Shown here piece by piece: positions 1-6,565 of a stretch of DNA of 37,690 nt (its first letter is position 1; every line of letters begins with the position of its first letter). A program made the position numbers and the translations under genes. Source of the DNA: an uncultured Lachnospiraceae bacterium (GTDB taxonomy: Bacteria; Bacillota_A; Clostridia; Lachnospirales; Lachnospiraceae); the NCBI GenBank assembly GCA_947178085.1, contig CAMWWS010000001.1, forward strand, positions 1 through 37,690. The letters run 5' to 3'. The notes under the pieces were generated by a model. The model saw only the letters and a program-made list of their open reading frames with translations, was not told where the DNA came from and searched no databases.

Positions 1-569
1 ATTGTTTGCTTTCCCAAAGTAATCATTTCATGAACCAAAGAATCATTTATGTGGTAAATTGCATTACAGTAATTATCAATATTTCCAAACATATTTAAAT
101 ATGATTGTAATAGCTTAATGTTTTCGAATGAGGAGTGGTTTAGCAATAAATTACTATTTCCATTATAATATTCGTCAAGTGCCCATATAAATGTATCAAG
201 CCTATCATTTCCTATTCCTTGCTTAACACTTTGTAAGTTGCCTGTTCTAGGTATTATAGAAATATTTACAATCGAATATGTTAATTGCTTTAGCAAGTTT
301 AATTTATCACTATACATCTTAGGGTTATTTGAGGTTTCAATAAGTTTCTCGTAACATTCAAGTCTTGAATGTGCAAATCCCAGAGTAAAATTAAAATCTG
401 TATCTCCACTAAAATTAATTTTTTCGCTAATGCTTGTATTGTATTTAAACTTTTCTGAAATATACTTTCTTTTTTTATCGCAAATTTGAAAGTCTATTGG
501 TAAATTTTCAGTATACATTAATCGATATGTTTCCCAAGCTATTTCCGAAACATCGAATTCTGTTTTCAT
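1..569 (-). CDS. hypothetical protein, C-terminal end outside the window
   Basis: A reading frame stays open for 189 codons from ATG at 569 down to the left edge, so the stop lies outside the window. A good ribosome binding site (AGGGAGA) sits just upstream, and a promoter match lies at 633-661. The product begins MKTEFDVSEIAWETYRLMYT and appears soluble and mostly helical, with no signal peptide or membrane segment. I do not recognise the family. Codon use is much more AT-rich than in the sugar genes to the right, which suggests recent transfer as cargo beside the mobilisation genes. Genes in this position next to relaxases are often defence or accessory genes, but nothing in the sequence shows that here. 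Confidence 0.7.
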   Translation of the reverse strand, partial: MKTEFDVSEIAWETYRLMYTENLPIDFQICDKKRKYISEKFKYNTSISEKINFSGDTDFNFTLGFAHSRLECYEKLIETSNNPKMYSDKLNLLKQLTYSIVNISIIPRTGNLQSVKQGIGNDRLDTFIWALDEYYNGNSNLLLNHSSFENIKLLQSYLNMFGNIDNYCNAIYHINDSLVHEMITLGKQT

Positions 570-632
570 CGAAAGTTCTCCCTATCATAAAATATTATTT
601 GCAGTTTTATAAATTATGTTGCTTGTTCGCTT

Positions 633-661
633 ATCCTATCATGTCAATCAGCTTTTGACAA
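633..661 (-). promoter_or_regulatory. promoter of the AT-rich left-edge gene
   Basis: Read on the minus strand, TTGTCA (661-656) and TAGGAT (638-633) are separated by exactly 17 bp, a good sigma-A type promoter. It lies about 65 bp upstream of the ATG at 569. It starts just beyond the stop codon of the relaxase gene, so the left-edge gene probably has its own transcript. Confidence 0.5.
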
Positions 662-671
662 GATTTGAATG

Positions 672-2338
672 TCAGGATAACTCTTCACTTTTCTGCTTTT
701 GGACTGATCTGGTATGCTGTTGTCCTAGAGCGGCATGGATATTGGTACAGACGGTATTCAATTCTTTCTGATAATCCCGATAGTAATAATATTTCTCCTT
801 TGCTTCTTTTTTCTGTACCAGTAATTTTTCCTTTTCTTCTTTTAGTAGCTTCATGGAAGGGAGCTTTCCGTCACCGGATTTTTCCTTTAGGAATTTTATA
901 GCAGCTTCATAAAGGGCAAGCTCCGAAGAATGTTCCTGACGGAACTGTCCTTTGTTCTTTGATTTAAGAAACTGTGAATAAACGGATTTGTTGGCAAGGT
1001 ATTGTCCGGTATAGTGGATCTGCTCATTGGTCTGACGGAGTCTGCCTTCAATATCTTTCAGTTCCTTTCTGGAAGAAGAGGCAAGTTCTTTTATTTCGGC
1101 AAGTTTGCCCTCTGCATCTTCTACAGTGTTATATCCATGCTCCTGTATATAGGAAAGCGTCTTTGCCATGGCATGCAGGTTGGTAAGTTTTACTTTTCCT
1201 GCGTAGGCTTTACTCTGCTGGGCTTTGATACAGTGCTGTAAGTCTGTTACCAGACGAAGCCCGGATTTTTCAAATGGGGCAGTGGGAGCATCTGTTCTGG
1301 TCGTAATTTCCTGCTGATGTGCAGGGTAATCCCAATCATGAATTATTTCTTCTGGTAATATTTCTTTTTGCACATTCTGGGCTTTTTCTGTATTTTCAAG
1401 ATGGGAATTATTTTCAATCACTCCCATAAGGTAAGCTTTCTCATAGTGTGTCCCAAGGCTTCTTCCGGTAATCGGCTTCTCACGGTCAGGGTGTATATAA
1501 CTGAACCTGCCCCGGCTGATTTTGAAGCGGATGTTGAATTTTTCTGAAAGTATCTGTTCAAATTCTTTGAGATCATGTGCGGAGGCGGCAGACTCATCAA
1601 TGGAAGTACGCAGATATTCCTTCTGCGTCTGGAATACGGTAGTGCGTGGTGTGATACCTTCTGATATCATCTGCCGGTTGCGTTCTTCCAATTTTTTCTG
1701 ACCGCTGCGCTTTGCGTGGTATTCTTTTTCTGTCACTTTCCGTTCTGCTTTGGTAAGAAGGTCAACCTGATGCAGATTTTCCCGCAGGCATAAATTCATA
1801 AGGGACTGCTTTAAATAAATTAGGTAACTGTTAGTTAAGTGGTGTTTGTTCCCGGCGCGGGAATCGCAGTCACGCTCCATAAAGTCCTGACGCTCCACAT
1901 CATTTTTGCGCAGGCTGTTGATGACGATTGTACATGGATGTTGCCGCTTCCGTTATGCCCGTCCGTGTGGGTGCAGACAAGAGCCTGATGTCCGGGGAAA
2001 TTCTTTTTGCAGTATTCAAGCCCAAGCTGCTGTGCCTGTTCCCCGGTCAGTCCGCATTCGTCCCTGTCTTTCGGATCAAAGCTGATGATGTAGTGGTGGG
2101 ATTTGATTTCATCATAGGCTTGGTTTTTGTGGAAACGGGCATTCAGTTCTTTACATTCCATATCGAAACTGAATGGGTCGCATTCCACGCCGTCAAGATA
2201 ATATTCTTCCCGGAGCTGCATTTTTCCATTTTCATCAAGGATTGGTTTTCCGGTGTACTCGTTGTGCTGAAAAATAAGATAACGTCGTGCTTCCCCATAG
2301 TCTGCATTTTTACTTGCTATGTGTTTCAGTATTGCCAT
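672..2338 (-). pseudogene. mobA: relaxase (MobA-like mobilisation protein), split by a frameshift
   Basis: Two overlapping frames together make one relaxase of about 555 residues. The N-terminal part (ATG at 2338, ribosome binding site AGGAGA) has the relaxase/mobilisation nuclease fold signature: HHYIISFDPKD, then CTHTDGHNGSGNIHV, the histidine-rich metal-binding motif. At about 1928-1930 (roughly codon 136) the frame is lost by one missing base. Reading one base over continues at once with the expected IVINSLRKNDVERQDFMER and runs to the stop at 672. The C-terminal part is charged and partly coiled coil. It overlaps the mobC-like gene upstream by 29 bp, as in mobilisation operons. As written, the protein would stop about 30 residues after the shift, inside the catalytic domain. 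A sequencing error is the main alternative. Confidence 0.8.
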
Positions 2339-2702
2339 GAAAATCTCCTGCCATCTTTATTACTTCCTGTTGCATTTCGTGAATTTCTGCAAGGCATCTG
2401 CCTATTGCCTGACGCATTTCCTGTGAGTGGATTCCGCCCTGATTAAAGTGGCGGGCGATCTGGTTTAAATTGCTGCCAATCTTGCCAAACTCTGCAACCA
2501 GTTTTTTCAGTTCCGGCACGTCTGCCACAATTTCATATTTTGCAATTACCTTTCCTTTCATTACCTGTCTGCGTAGAAATTCTGCAAGAGGCAGTCCTGC
2601 GCCTTTGGCATTTTCCATAATAATTTCGTATTCGGTGTCATTGAAGCGGAGCATGGCACAGTGGCTGCGTTTCAGTTCTTTTTCTTTTTTCGGTCTTGCC
2701 AT
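2310..2702 (-). CDS. mobC: MobC-like relaxosome accessory protein
   Basis: This 130-residue protein begins MARPKKEKELKRSHCAMLRF and carries the pattern of MobC relaxosome proteins: a basic ribbon-helix-helix-like N terminus, then GLPLAEFLRRQVMKG, ELKKLVAEFGKIGSNLNQIARHFNQGG and a helical tail. I chose the start at 2702 because AAAGGA lies a few bases upstream; the open frame goes further up through hairpin DNA that looks non-coding. MobC proteins bind the transfer origin and help the relaxase open the DNA. The relaxase start codon lies inside the end of this gene, so the two are translationally linked. The hairpin-rich DNA directly upstream is the natural place for its binding site. Confidence 0.82.
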   Translation of the reverse strand: MARPKKEKELKRSHCAMLRFNDTEYEIIMENAKGAGLPLAEFLRRQVMKGKVIAKYEIVADVPELKKLVAEFGKIGSNLNQIARHFNQGGIHSQEMRQAIGRCLAEIHEMQQEVIKMAGDFHGNTETHSK

Positions 2703-2716
2703 ATCATATCCTTTCC

Positions 2717-2757
2717 CGTGATAAAGCTGGATGGCTTTGCCATCGTGCTTTATCACG
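2717..2757. repeat. long two-part inverted repeat upstream of mobC
   Basis: CGTGATAAAGC (2717-2727) and GCTTTATCACG (2747-2757) form a perfect 11-bp stem. Inside it, GATGGC (2730-2735) and GCCATC (2739-2744) form a second stem around a TTT loop, with a 2x2 internal loop between them. It ends 3 bp from the mobC ribosome binding site, so it could act as an oriT arm, as a protein site or in the mRNA leader. Confidence 0.7.
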
Positions 2758-2785
2758 CTGCGAGAGTGTAACGGTAGCCAGTTCT

Positions 2786-2804
2786 GCATATCCGAAGGAT
2801 ATGC
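2786..2804. repeat. hairpin with GAA triloop
   Basis: GCATATCC (2786-2793) and GGATATGC (2797-2804) are perfect 8-bp arms around a GAA loop. C-GAA-G closed triloops are known to be unusually stable in single-stranded DNA. Confidence 0.7.
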
Positions 2805-2815
2805 CAACCGAGGGT

Positions 2816-2835
2816 ATGGGGAGCGGAATCCCCAT
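2816..2835. repeat. 7-bp inverted repeat
   Basis: ATGGGGA (2816-2822) pairs with TCCCCAT (2829-2835) around a 6-nt loop. It lies 11 bp after the previous hairpin. Confidence 0.55.
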
Positions 2836-2852
2836 CAAGTAAGCCGGAGTGG

Positions 2853-2879
2853 CTCAAAATCCACGAAGTGGGTTTTGAG
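2853..2879. repeat. 12-bp hairpin with GAA triloop
   Basis: CTCAAAATCCAC (2853-2864) pairs with GTGGGTTTTGAG (2868-2879) with a single T-G wobble. The loop is again GAA closed by C-G. This is the longest stem in the candidate oriT. Confidence 0.7.
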
Positions 2880-3022
2880 TTACGCAGGCGAAACTTGCTC
2901 TTCGAGAACGGAAAGCTCCTCTATAATAAAAGCCGATTTGAGAGAGCCTGTGCTACCGCATGGGAAAGCAAATTTTGAGAAAAAGTAAATTGGAAGAGAA
3001 GGGGGAAACGTGGAGGCAGCGT

Positions 3023-3047
3023 GCAAGGGTTGCAAAGCAACGCTTGC
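3023..3047. repeat. 11-bp imperfect hairpin
   Basis: GCAAGGGTTGC (3023-3033) and GCAACGCTTGC (3037-3047) pair at 10 of 11 positions around an AAA loop. Confidence 0.55.
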
Positions 3048-3080
3048 GTAAGAGCGCTCCCGGAGCGAAGCGGAGGGATA

Positions 3081-3111
3081 CGGTATGTGCGGAGGAACGG
3101 AGCACATTCCG
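3081..3111. repeat. 10-bp imperfect inverted repeat
   Basis: CGGTATGTGC (3081-3090) and GCACATTCCG (3102-3111) pair at 9 of 10 positions (one T-T mismatch) around an 11-nt purine-rich loop. Confidence 0.5.
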
Positions 3112-3146
3112 TAAGCGACTGTGTGGAGAAAGCGTGATGGCAGCCA

Positions 3147-3171
3147 AGCAAGGATACTGAAGGTATGCTTG
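3147..3171. repeat. 10-bp imperfect hairpin
   Basis: GCAAGGATAC (3147-3156) and GTATGCTTGC (3162-3171) pair at 9 of 10 positions around a 5-nt loop. It is the last clear hairpin of the series. Confidence 0.5.
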
Positions 3172-3410
3172 CCCTGTGCGTAGAGGGAGAGAGAATGGAA
3201 AATCAGGTGCATGATGGAGCGGAGAGCGGAGCCGAAGCGGCATGATGCAGCCAATCGATATGTGGCGGAGGGTTAATTTTATAGTCCGGATAGAAGAAAA
3301 AGTTTGATGATAGCTTATCTTGGTGCAAATAAAAGTGTGATAAAAAACAGTTGTAAAGCAGAAAGGATGTTTTGCGATTAAATATATATTTGATAAAGTT
3401 GGACTTCTAA

Positions 3411-3608
3411 TATGAAGGAAAACAATGCAGTAAATACAAACAATCTGAACATTGCTATTTGTATTTTACTACAGTTGATAGCTTTCAGCAGGAAAATAAC
3501 TGGAAGGTTTATACCTGTGATGATGGAACAAAGACTGGCTGCTTTCCAGGAAAGCTGGTATTTCCAATTTCTTTCTGTGTGGAAGATGGGATGTCACTGC
3601 CAGGATGA
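3411..3608 (+). pseudogene. fragment of an unidentified small gene
   Basis: A frame without a usable start codon runs from after the TAA at 3408 to TGA at 3606-3608. It reads like real protein, including FTTVDSFQQENNWKVYTCDD and GTKTGCFPGKLVFPISF. A second frame with an ATG at 3412 covers almost the same bases, but it has no ribosome binding site and a less protein-like composition. I take this as the tail of a gene whose 5' part has been lost. The family is not recognised. The next 260 bp to 3871 show no gene. Confidence 0.3.
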
Positions 3609-3841
3609 TCTGTTATTGTGATAATGGTGTTTGGCAGTGGCATTGTGTTTTCCACATGTTGCAACTGTTTTAACGGAGCCAATTTGCTCTAAGAAAAAAG
3701 TCTTTCATAATAAAAGCCATTAAAAAAGGAATTGATACCCTTATAGGAAAATAGTTGAAAATATTGATCTTTTGGAATGGGTAGCGATGTGTTTGGAAAA
3801 TATTTATCAGTAATAGAGAGAATACCTATGATAATATAAAA

Positions 3842-3869
3842 GGGCAGATAGGATTTTTCTAATCTGCCC
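3842..3869 (-). terminator. terminator after the regulator remnant
   Basis: GGGCAGAT (3842-3849) pairs with ATCTGCCC (3862-3869). Read on the minus strand the stem is followed by TTTTATATT, the form of an intrinsic terminator. It lies 2 bp beyond the stop of the truncated regulator frame at 3872, so it may be the original terminator of that gene, kept after an internal deletion. Confidence 0.55.
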
Positions 3870-3871
3870 AA

Positions 3872-3946
3872 TTAGCACGGATGTGAGTGGCTTATCGGAA
3901 TATTGGTAACAGCAAAAAAGTTTTTACAAAAAGCAACATAATCCAT
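3872..3946 (-). pseudogene. 5' remnant of an AraC-family regulator gene
   Basis: Read on the minus strand from ATG at 3946, the product is MDYVAFCKNFFAVTNIPIS followed by five unrelated residues and a stop. The first 19 residues closely match the start of the intact regulator encoded at 9778-10968 (MDYISFCRNFFAATNIPVS). The rest of the gene, including the DNA-binding domain, is gone, and the ribosome binding site is poor. It stands divergent from the GH3 gene with a direct-repeat operator between them. The intact regulator has the same relation to the GH-A pseudogene at 11169, so this was probably a paralogous regulator unit. Confidence 0.7.
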
Positions 3947-4021
3947 TTTCATTTTCCCGTATTTGTAAATTATTTAATAATTTAATTTTATTAAAATTGC
4001 AGTGATAGTAAAAGGCAAGGC

Positions 4022-4053
4022 GAATATTACAATTTTAAATAGAATATTGCAAT
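4022..4053 (+). promoter_or_regulatory. direct-repeat operator, site A
   Basis: GAATATTACAAT (4022-4033) and GAATATTGCAAT (4042-4053) start exactly 20 bp apart. Both match the shared consensus GWATWTTRYAAT fully. Two same-direction half-sites at this spacing is the usual target of an AraC-family dimer. The downstream half lies over the place of a -35 box, and a perfect -10 (TATAAT) follows at 4057. Confidence 0.75.
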
Positions 4054-4062
4054 ATCTATAAT
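4034..4062 (+). promoter_or_regulatory. promoter of the first GH3 gene
   Basis: A perfect -10 box TATAAT lies at 4057-4062. The 17-bp spaced -35 position (4034-4039, TTTAAA) is poor and sits between the operator half-sites. A weak -35 next to an activator site is what a regulator-dependent promoter looks like. Confidence 0.55.
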
Positions 4063-4128
4063 TGTTTTCGAAGTAAGATATCTATATAAGGTGTCGGATA
4101 TGAAAAATGTGATAATGCAGGAGGGATT

Positions 4129-6411
4129 ATGGAAGCAAAAAGGATTAATGAACTGGTTTCAAAAATGACATTGGAAGAAAAAGCATCACTGTGTTCAGGG
4201 CTAGATTTCTGGCATACAAAAGGGATTGAACGTTTAGGGATTCCTTCTGTCATGCTCGCAGACGGACCGCATGGTTTGAGAAAACAGGAAGATGCGGCGG
4301 ATCATCTGGGATTGAATGAAAGTATCAAAGCGGTTTGTTTCCCCGCAGGCTGTGCGATTGCCGCCAGTTTCAGCAGGGATACAGCGAAACTTTTGGGAGA
4401 GACGTTGGGAGAAGAATGCCAGGCAGAAGATATCAGCACCGTGTTGGGACCGGCCATGAATATTAAACGTTCTCCATTATGCGGAAGAAATTTTGAATAC
4501 TATTCAGAGGATCCGTATGTTTCTTCGGAAATGGCAACCGCTTATGTTCAGGCAGTGCAGAGTAGGAATGTTGGGACAAGTCCCAAGCATTTATTGGCAA
4601 ATAATCAGGAATTTCATCGTATGACCAGTGACTCGGTTGTGGATGAACGTACATTGCGGGAAATCTATCTGGCTTCCTTTGAGAAAATGGTAAAAAAGGC
4701 AAAGCCTTGGACGATTATGAATTCCTACAATAAGCTTAATGGGACCTATCTTTGTGAAAATAAAGAAATGCTTACAGATATACTCCGGAAAGAGTGGGGA
4801 TTTGATGGCTATGTTATGACAGATTGGGGCGCTATGAACGAACGAGTGGATGCCCTGAAAGCAGGATGTAATCTGGAAATGCCCTCTTCAAACGGAATTA
4901 ATGATGCGGAAATTGTAGAGGCTGTGCAGAAAGGGGTATTGGAAGAATGCATTCTTGACCGTTCCTGTGAGGAATTATTGGATGTTGTGTATCGGTATAA
5001 AGATAACAGGCAGGCAGAAGCCGTTTTTCAATATGACAGAGATCATAATATAGCTCGCAAACTGGAAGAGGAGAGCATTGTGCTGTTGAAAAATGAGGAT
5101 CAGTTGCTGCCACTAAAGTCCGGAAGTCAAGTTGCTTTTATTGGAAAATATGCGGAGAAGCCAAGATATCAGGGTGGTGGAAGTTCGCACATTAACAGCT
5201 ATAAGGTGGAATCCGCCTGGGAAATGATAAGGGATACTGAACCTGTCGTGTATGCACAGGGATATGATGATAAAAAAGATGTGACAGATGAAAAAATGTT
5301 GTCGGAAGCAGTGGAAACAGCTAAAAGAGTTGACATAGTAGTTATATTTGCCGGTCTGCCGGATAATTTTGAGTCCGAAGGATATGACCGCAAACATCTG
5401 CGGATGCCGGATTGCCAGAACCGCTTGATTGAGGAAGTGGCAGCAGTTCAGCCAAACACGGTAGTTGTACTGCACAACGGAGCTCCGGTAGAGATGCCAT
5501 GGGTCAATCGGGTAAAAGCTGTGTTGGAAGTCTATCTGGGCGGACAGGCAGTGGGAGGTGCCACGGTTAATGTGCTTTATGGAAAGGTAAATCCCAGTGG
5601 CAGACTGCCGGAAACATTCCCGCTTAGGCTGGAAGATACTCCATGCTATCTGTTTTATGGAGGAGAGAATGACAGATCTGAGTATCGGGAAGGTGTATTT
5701 GTGGGCTATCGGTATTATGCATCTAAGAATATGCCGGTACTGTTCCCCTTTGGCCATGGTCTGTCTTATACAAATTTTGATTACAGCAATTTAATAGTAA
5801 GCAGTGAAAATCTCTGTGAACCCCAAATACTGACTGTGAAAATTGATGTTACGAATACTGGGAGCTGTATAGGAAAGGAAGTAGTTCAGCTCTATGTTTC
5901 GCCAAAAGGAAGCAGTGTGATACGTCCGGTTAGAGAGTTAAAGGCGTTTGATAAAATTGAATTGAATCCGGGAGAGACAAAGACTGTAACATTCCAGTTA
6001 GACGTACGGGCTTTTTCCTACTGGAAAACCGAAATTCATGATTGGTACGTTGAGACCGGAAATTATGAGATTCAGATTGGAAAATCATCATCAGAAATCT
6101 TACTCACAAAGGAAATCCAAGTGAAAGGAGAAAAGATCGTACCGAAGAAATATACATTGAACTCAACTCTGGGAGAAATTATGGCAGATACAAAAGGACA
6201 GCAGATTATGGGCCAGGTAATGGGAGACATGTTTGGACAGACTCAGGAGATGGAGGCGGCGACAGCAGGTTCAGAAGATGGTAACGGTTTTATGAATCAG
6301 GAAATGCTGGAGGCGATGATGGGGGGAATGCCACTGCGTCAGATGCTCAGCTTTATCCCCGGAATTCAGAAGGAAATGCTTTTACAGATTGTAAATGAAC
6401 TGAACACATAA
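4129..6411 (+). CDS. glycoside hydrolase family 3 (probable beta-glucosidase)
   Basis: This 760-residue protein is a GH3 enzyme in the usual order: N-terminal barrel (about 1-290), alpha/beta sandwich (about 310-550) and fibronectin-III-like domain (about 570-650). The barrel shows LADGPHGLR (43-51), CGRNFEYYSEDPY (118-130), SPKHLLANNQE and YVMTDWGAM, whose Asp232 is the expected nucleophile. There is no signal peptide, so it should act in the cytoplasm on imported glycosides. After the Fn3-like domain there is an extra tail of about 80 residues rich in Met, Gly and Gln, a form I associate with some Firmicute GH3 enzymes. The ATG at 4129 follows GGAGGG. It is preceded by operator site A and a TATAAT promoter. 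Beta-glucosidase is the likeliest activity, but GH3 also contains xylosidases and others. Confidence 0.88.
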   Translation: MEAKRINELVSKMTLEEKASLCSGLDFWHTKGIERLGIPSVMLADGPHGLRKQEDAADHLGLNESIKAVCFPAGCAIAASFSRDTAKLLGETLGEECQAEDISTVLGPAMNIKRSPLCGRNFEYYSEDPYVSSEMATAYVQAVQSRNVGTSPKHLLANNQEFHRMTSDSVVDERTLREIYLASFEKMVKKAKPWTIMNSYNKLNGTYLCENKEMLTDILRKEWGFDGYVMTDWGAMNERVDALKAGCNLEMPSSNGINDAEIVEAVQKGVLEECILDRSCEELLDVVYRYKDNRQAEAVFQYDRDHNIARKLEEESIVLLKNEDQLLPLKSGSQVAFIGKYAEKPRYQGGGSSHINSYKVESAWEMIRDTEPVVYAQGYDDKKDVTDEKMLSEAVETAKRVDIVVIFAGLPDNFESEGYDRKHLRMPDCQNRLIEEVAAVQPNTVVVLHNGAPVEMPWVNRVKAVLEVYLGGQAVGGATVNVLYGKVNPSGRLPETFPLRLEDTPCYLFYGGENDRSEYREGVFVGYRYYASKNMPVLFPFGHGLSYTNFDYSNLIVSSENLCEPQILTVKIDVTNTGSCIGKEVVQLYVSPKGSSVIRPVRELKAFDKIELNPGETKTVTFQLDVRAFSYWKTEIHDWYVETGNYEIQIGKSSSEILLTKEIQVKGEKIVPKKYTLNSTLGEIMADTKGQQIMGQVMGDMFGQTQEMEAATAGSEDGNGFMNQEMLEAMMGGMPLRQMLSFIPGIQKEMLLQIVNELNT

Positions 6412-6429
6412 AAATAAGAAAATGTTATT

Positions 6430-6461
6430 GGATTTTACAATATTAAAGAGTATTTTGTAAT
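6430..6461 (+). promoter_or_regulatory. direct-repeat operator, site B
   Basis: GGATTTTACAAT (6430-6441, one mismatch to consensus) and GTATTTTGTAAT (6450-6461, full match) start 20 bp apart. The site ends 104 bp before the ATG of the GH-A gene. No strong -10 box is seen at the spacing found for site A. Confidence 0.7.
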
Positions 6462-6565
6462 ATTTCATTTGGTTTCTCTGATACGATACATATACAAAGA
6501 AATTTCACGGTAAAAATGAATGCTGTAGAGCGATACCATAAATAATAAAGAAGGAGAAGATTATC

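Larger units (their letters stand above)
2703..3410. other. hairpin-rich intergenic region, candidate oriT
   Basis: I see no convincing gene in these 708 bp; open frames here are short and carry no recognisable protein pattern. The region holds at least six inverted repeats, listed separately where clear, between 2717 and 3171, then ordinary AT-rich sequence to 3410. Its position directly upstream of mobC and mobA is where transfer origins of mobilisable elements usually lie. I cannot point to a nick site, so oriT is an inference from position and structure. Confidence 0.5.

Noticed and set aside
2717..3171. CRISPR array or integron attC cluster
   Set aside because: The stems differ from one another in sequence and are not evenly spaced; there are no equal repeats with unique spacers.
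2880..3254. Several minus-strand frames of 76-124 codons in the hairpin region
   Set aside because: They arise from GC-rich repeated stems, overlap each other in different frames and carry no protein pattern.
5113..5757. 214-codon minus-strand frame inside the first GH3 gene
   Set aside because: It lies wholly in a strong GH3 gene on the other strand, has no ribosome binding site and a protein composition typical of antisense frames.
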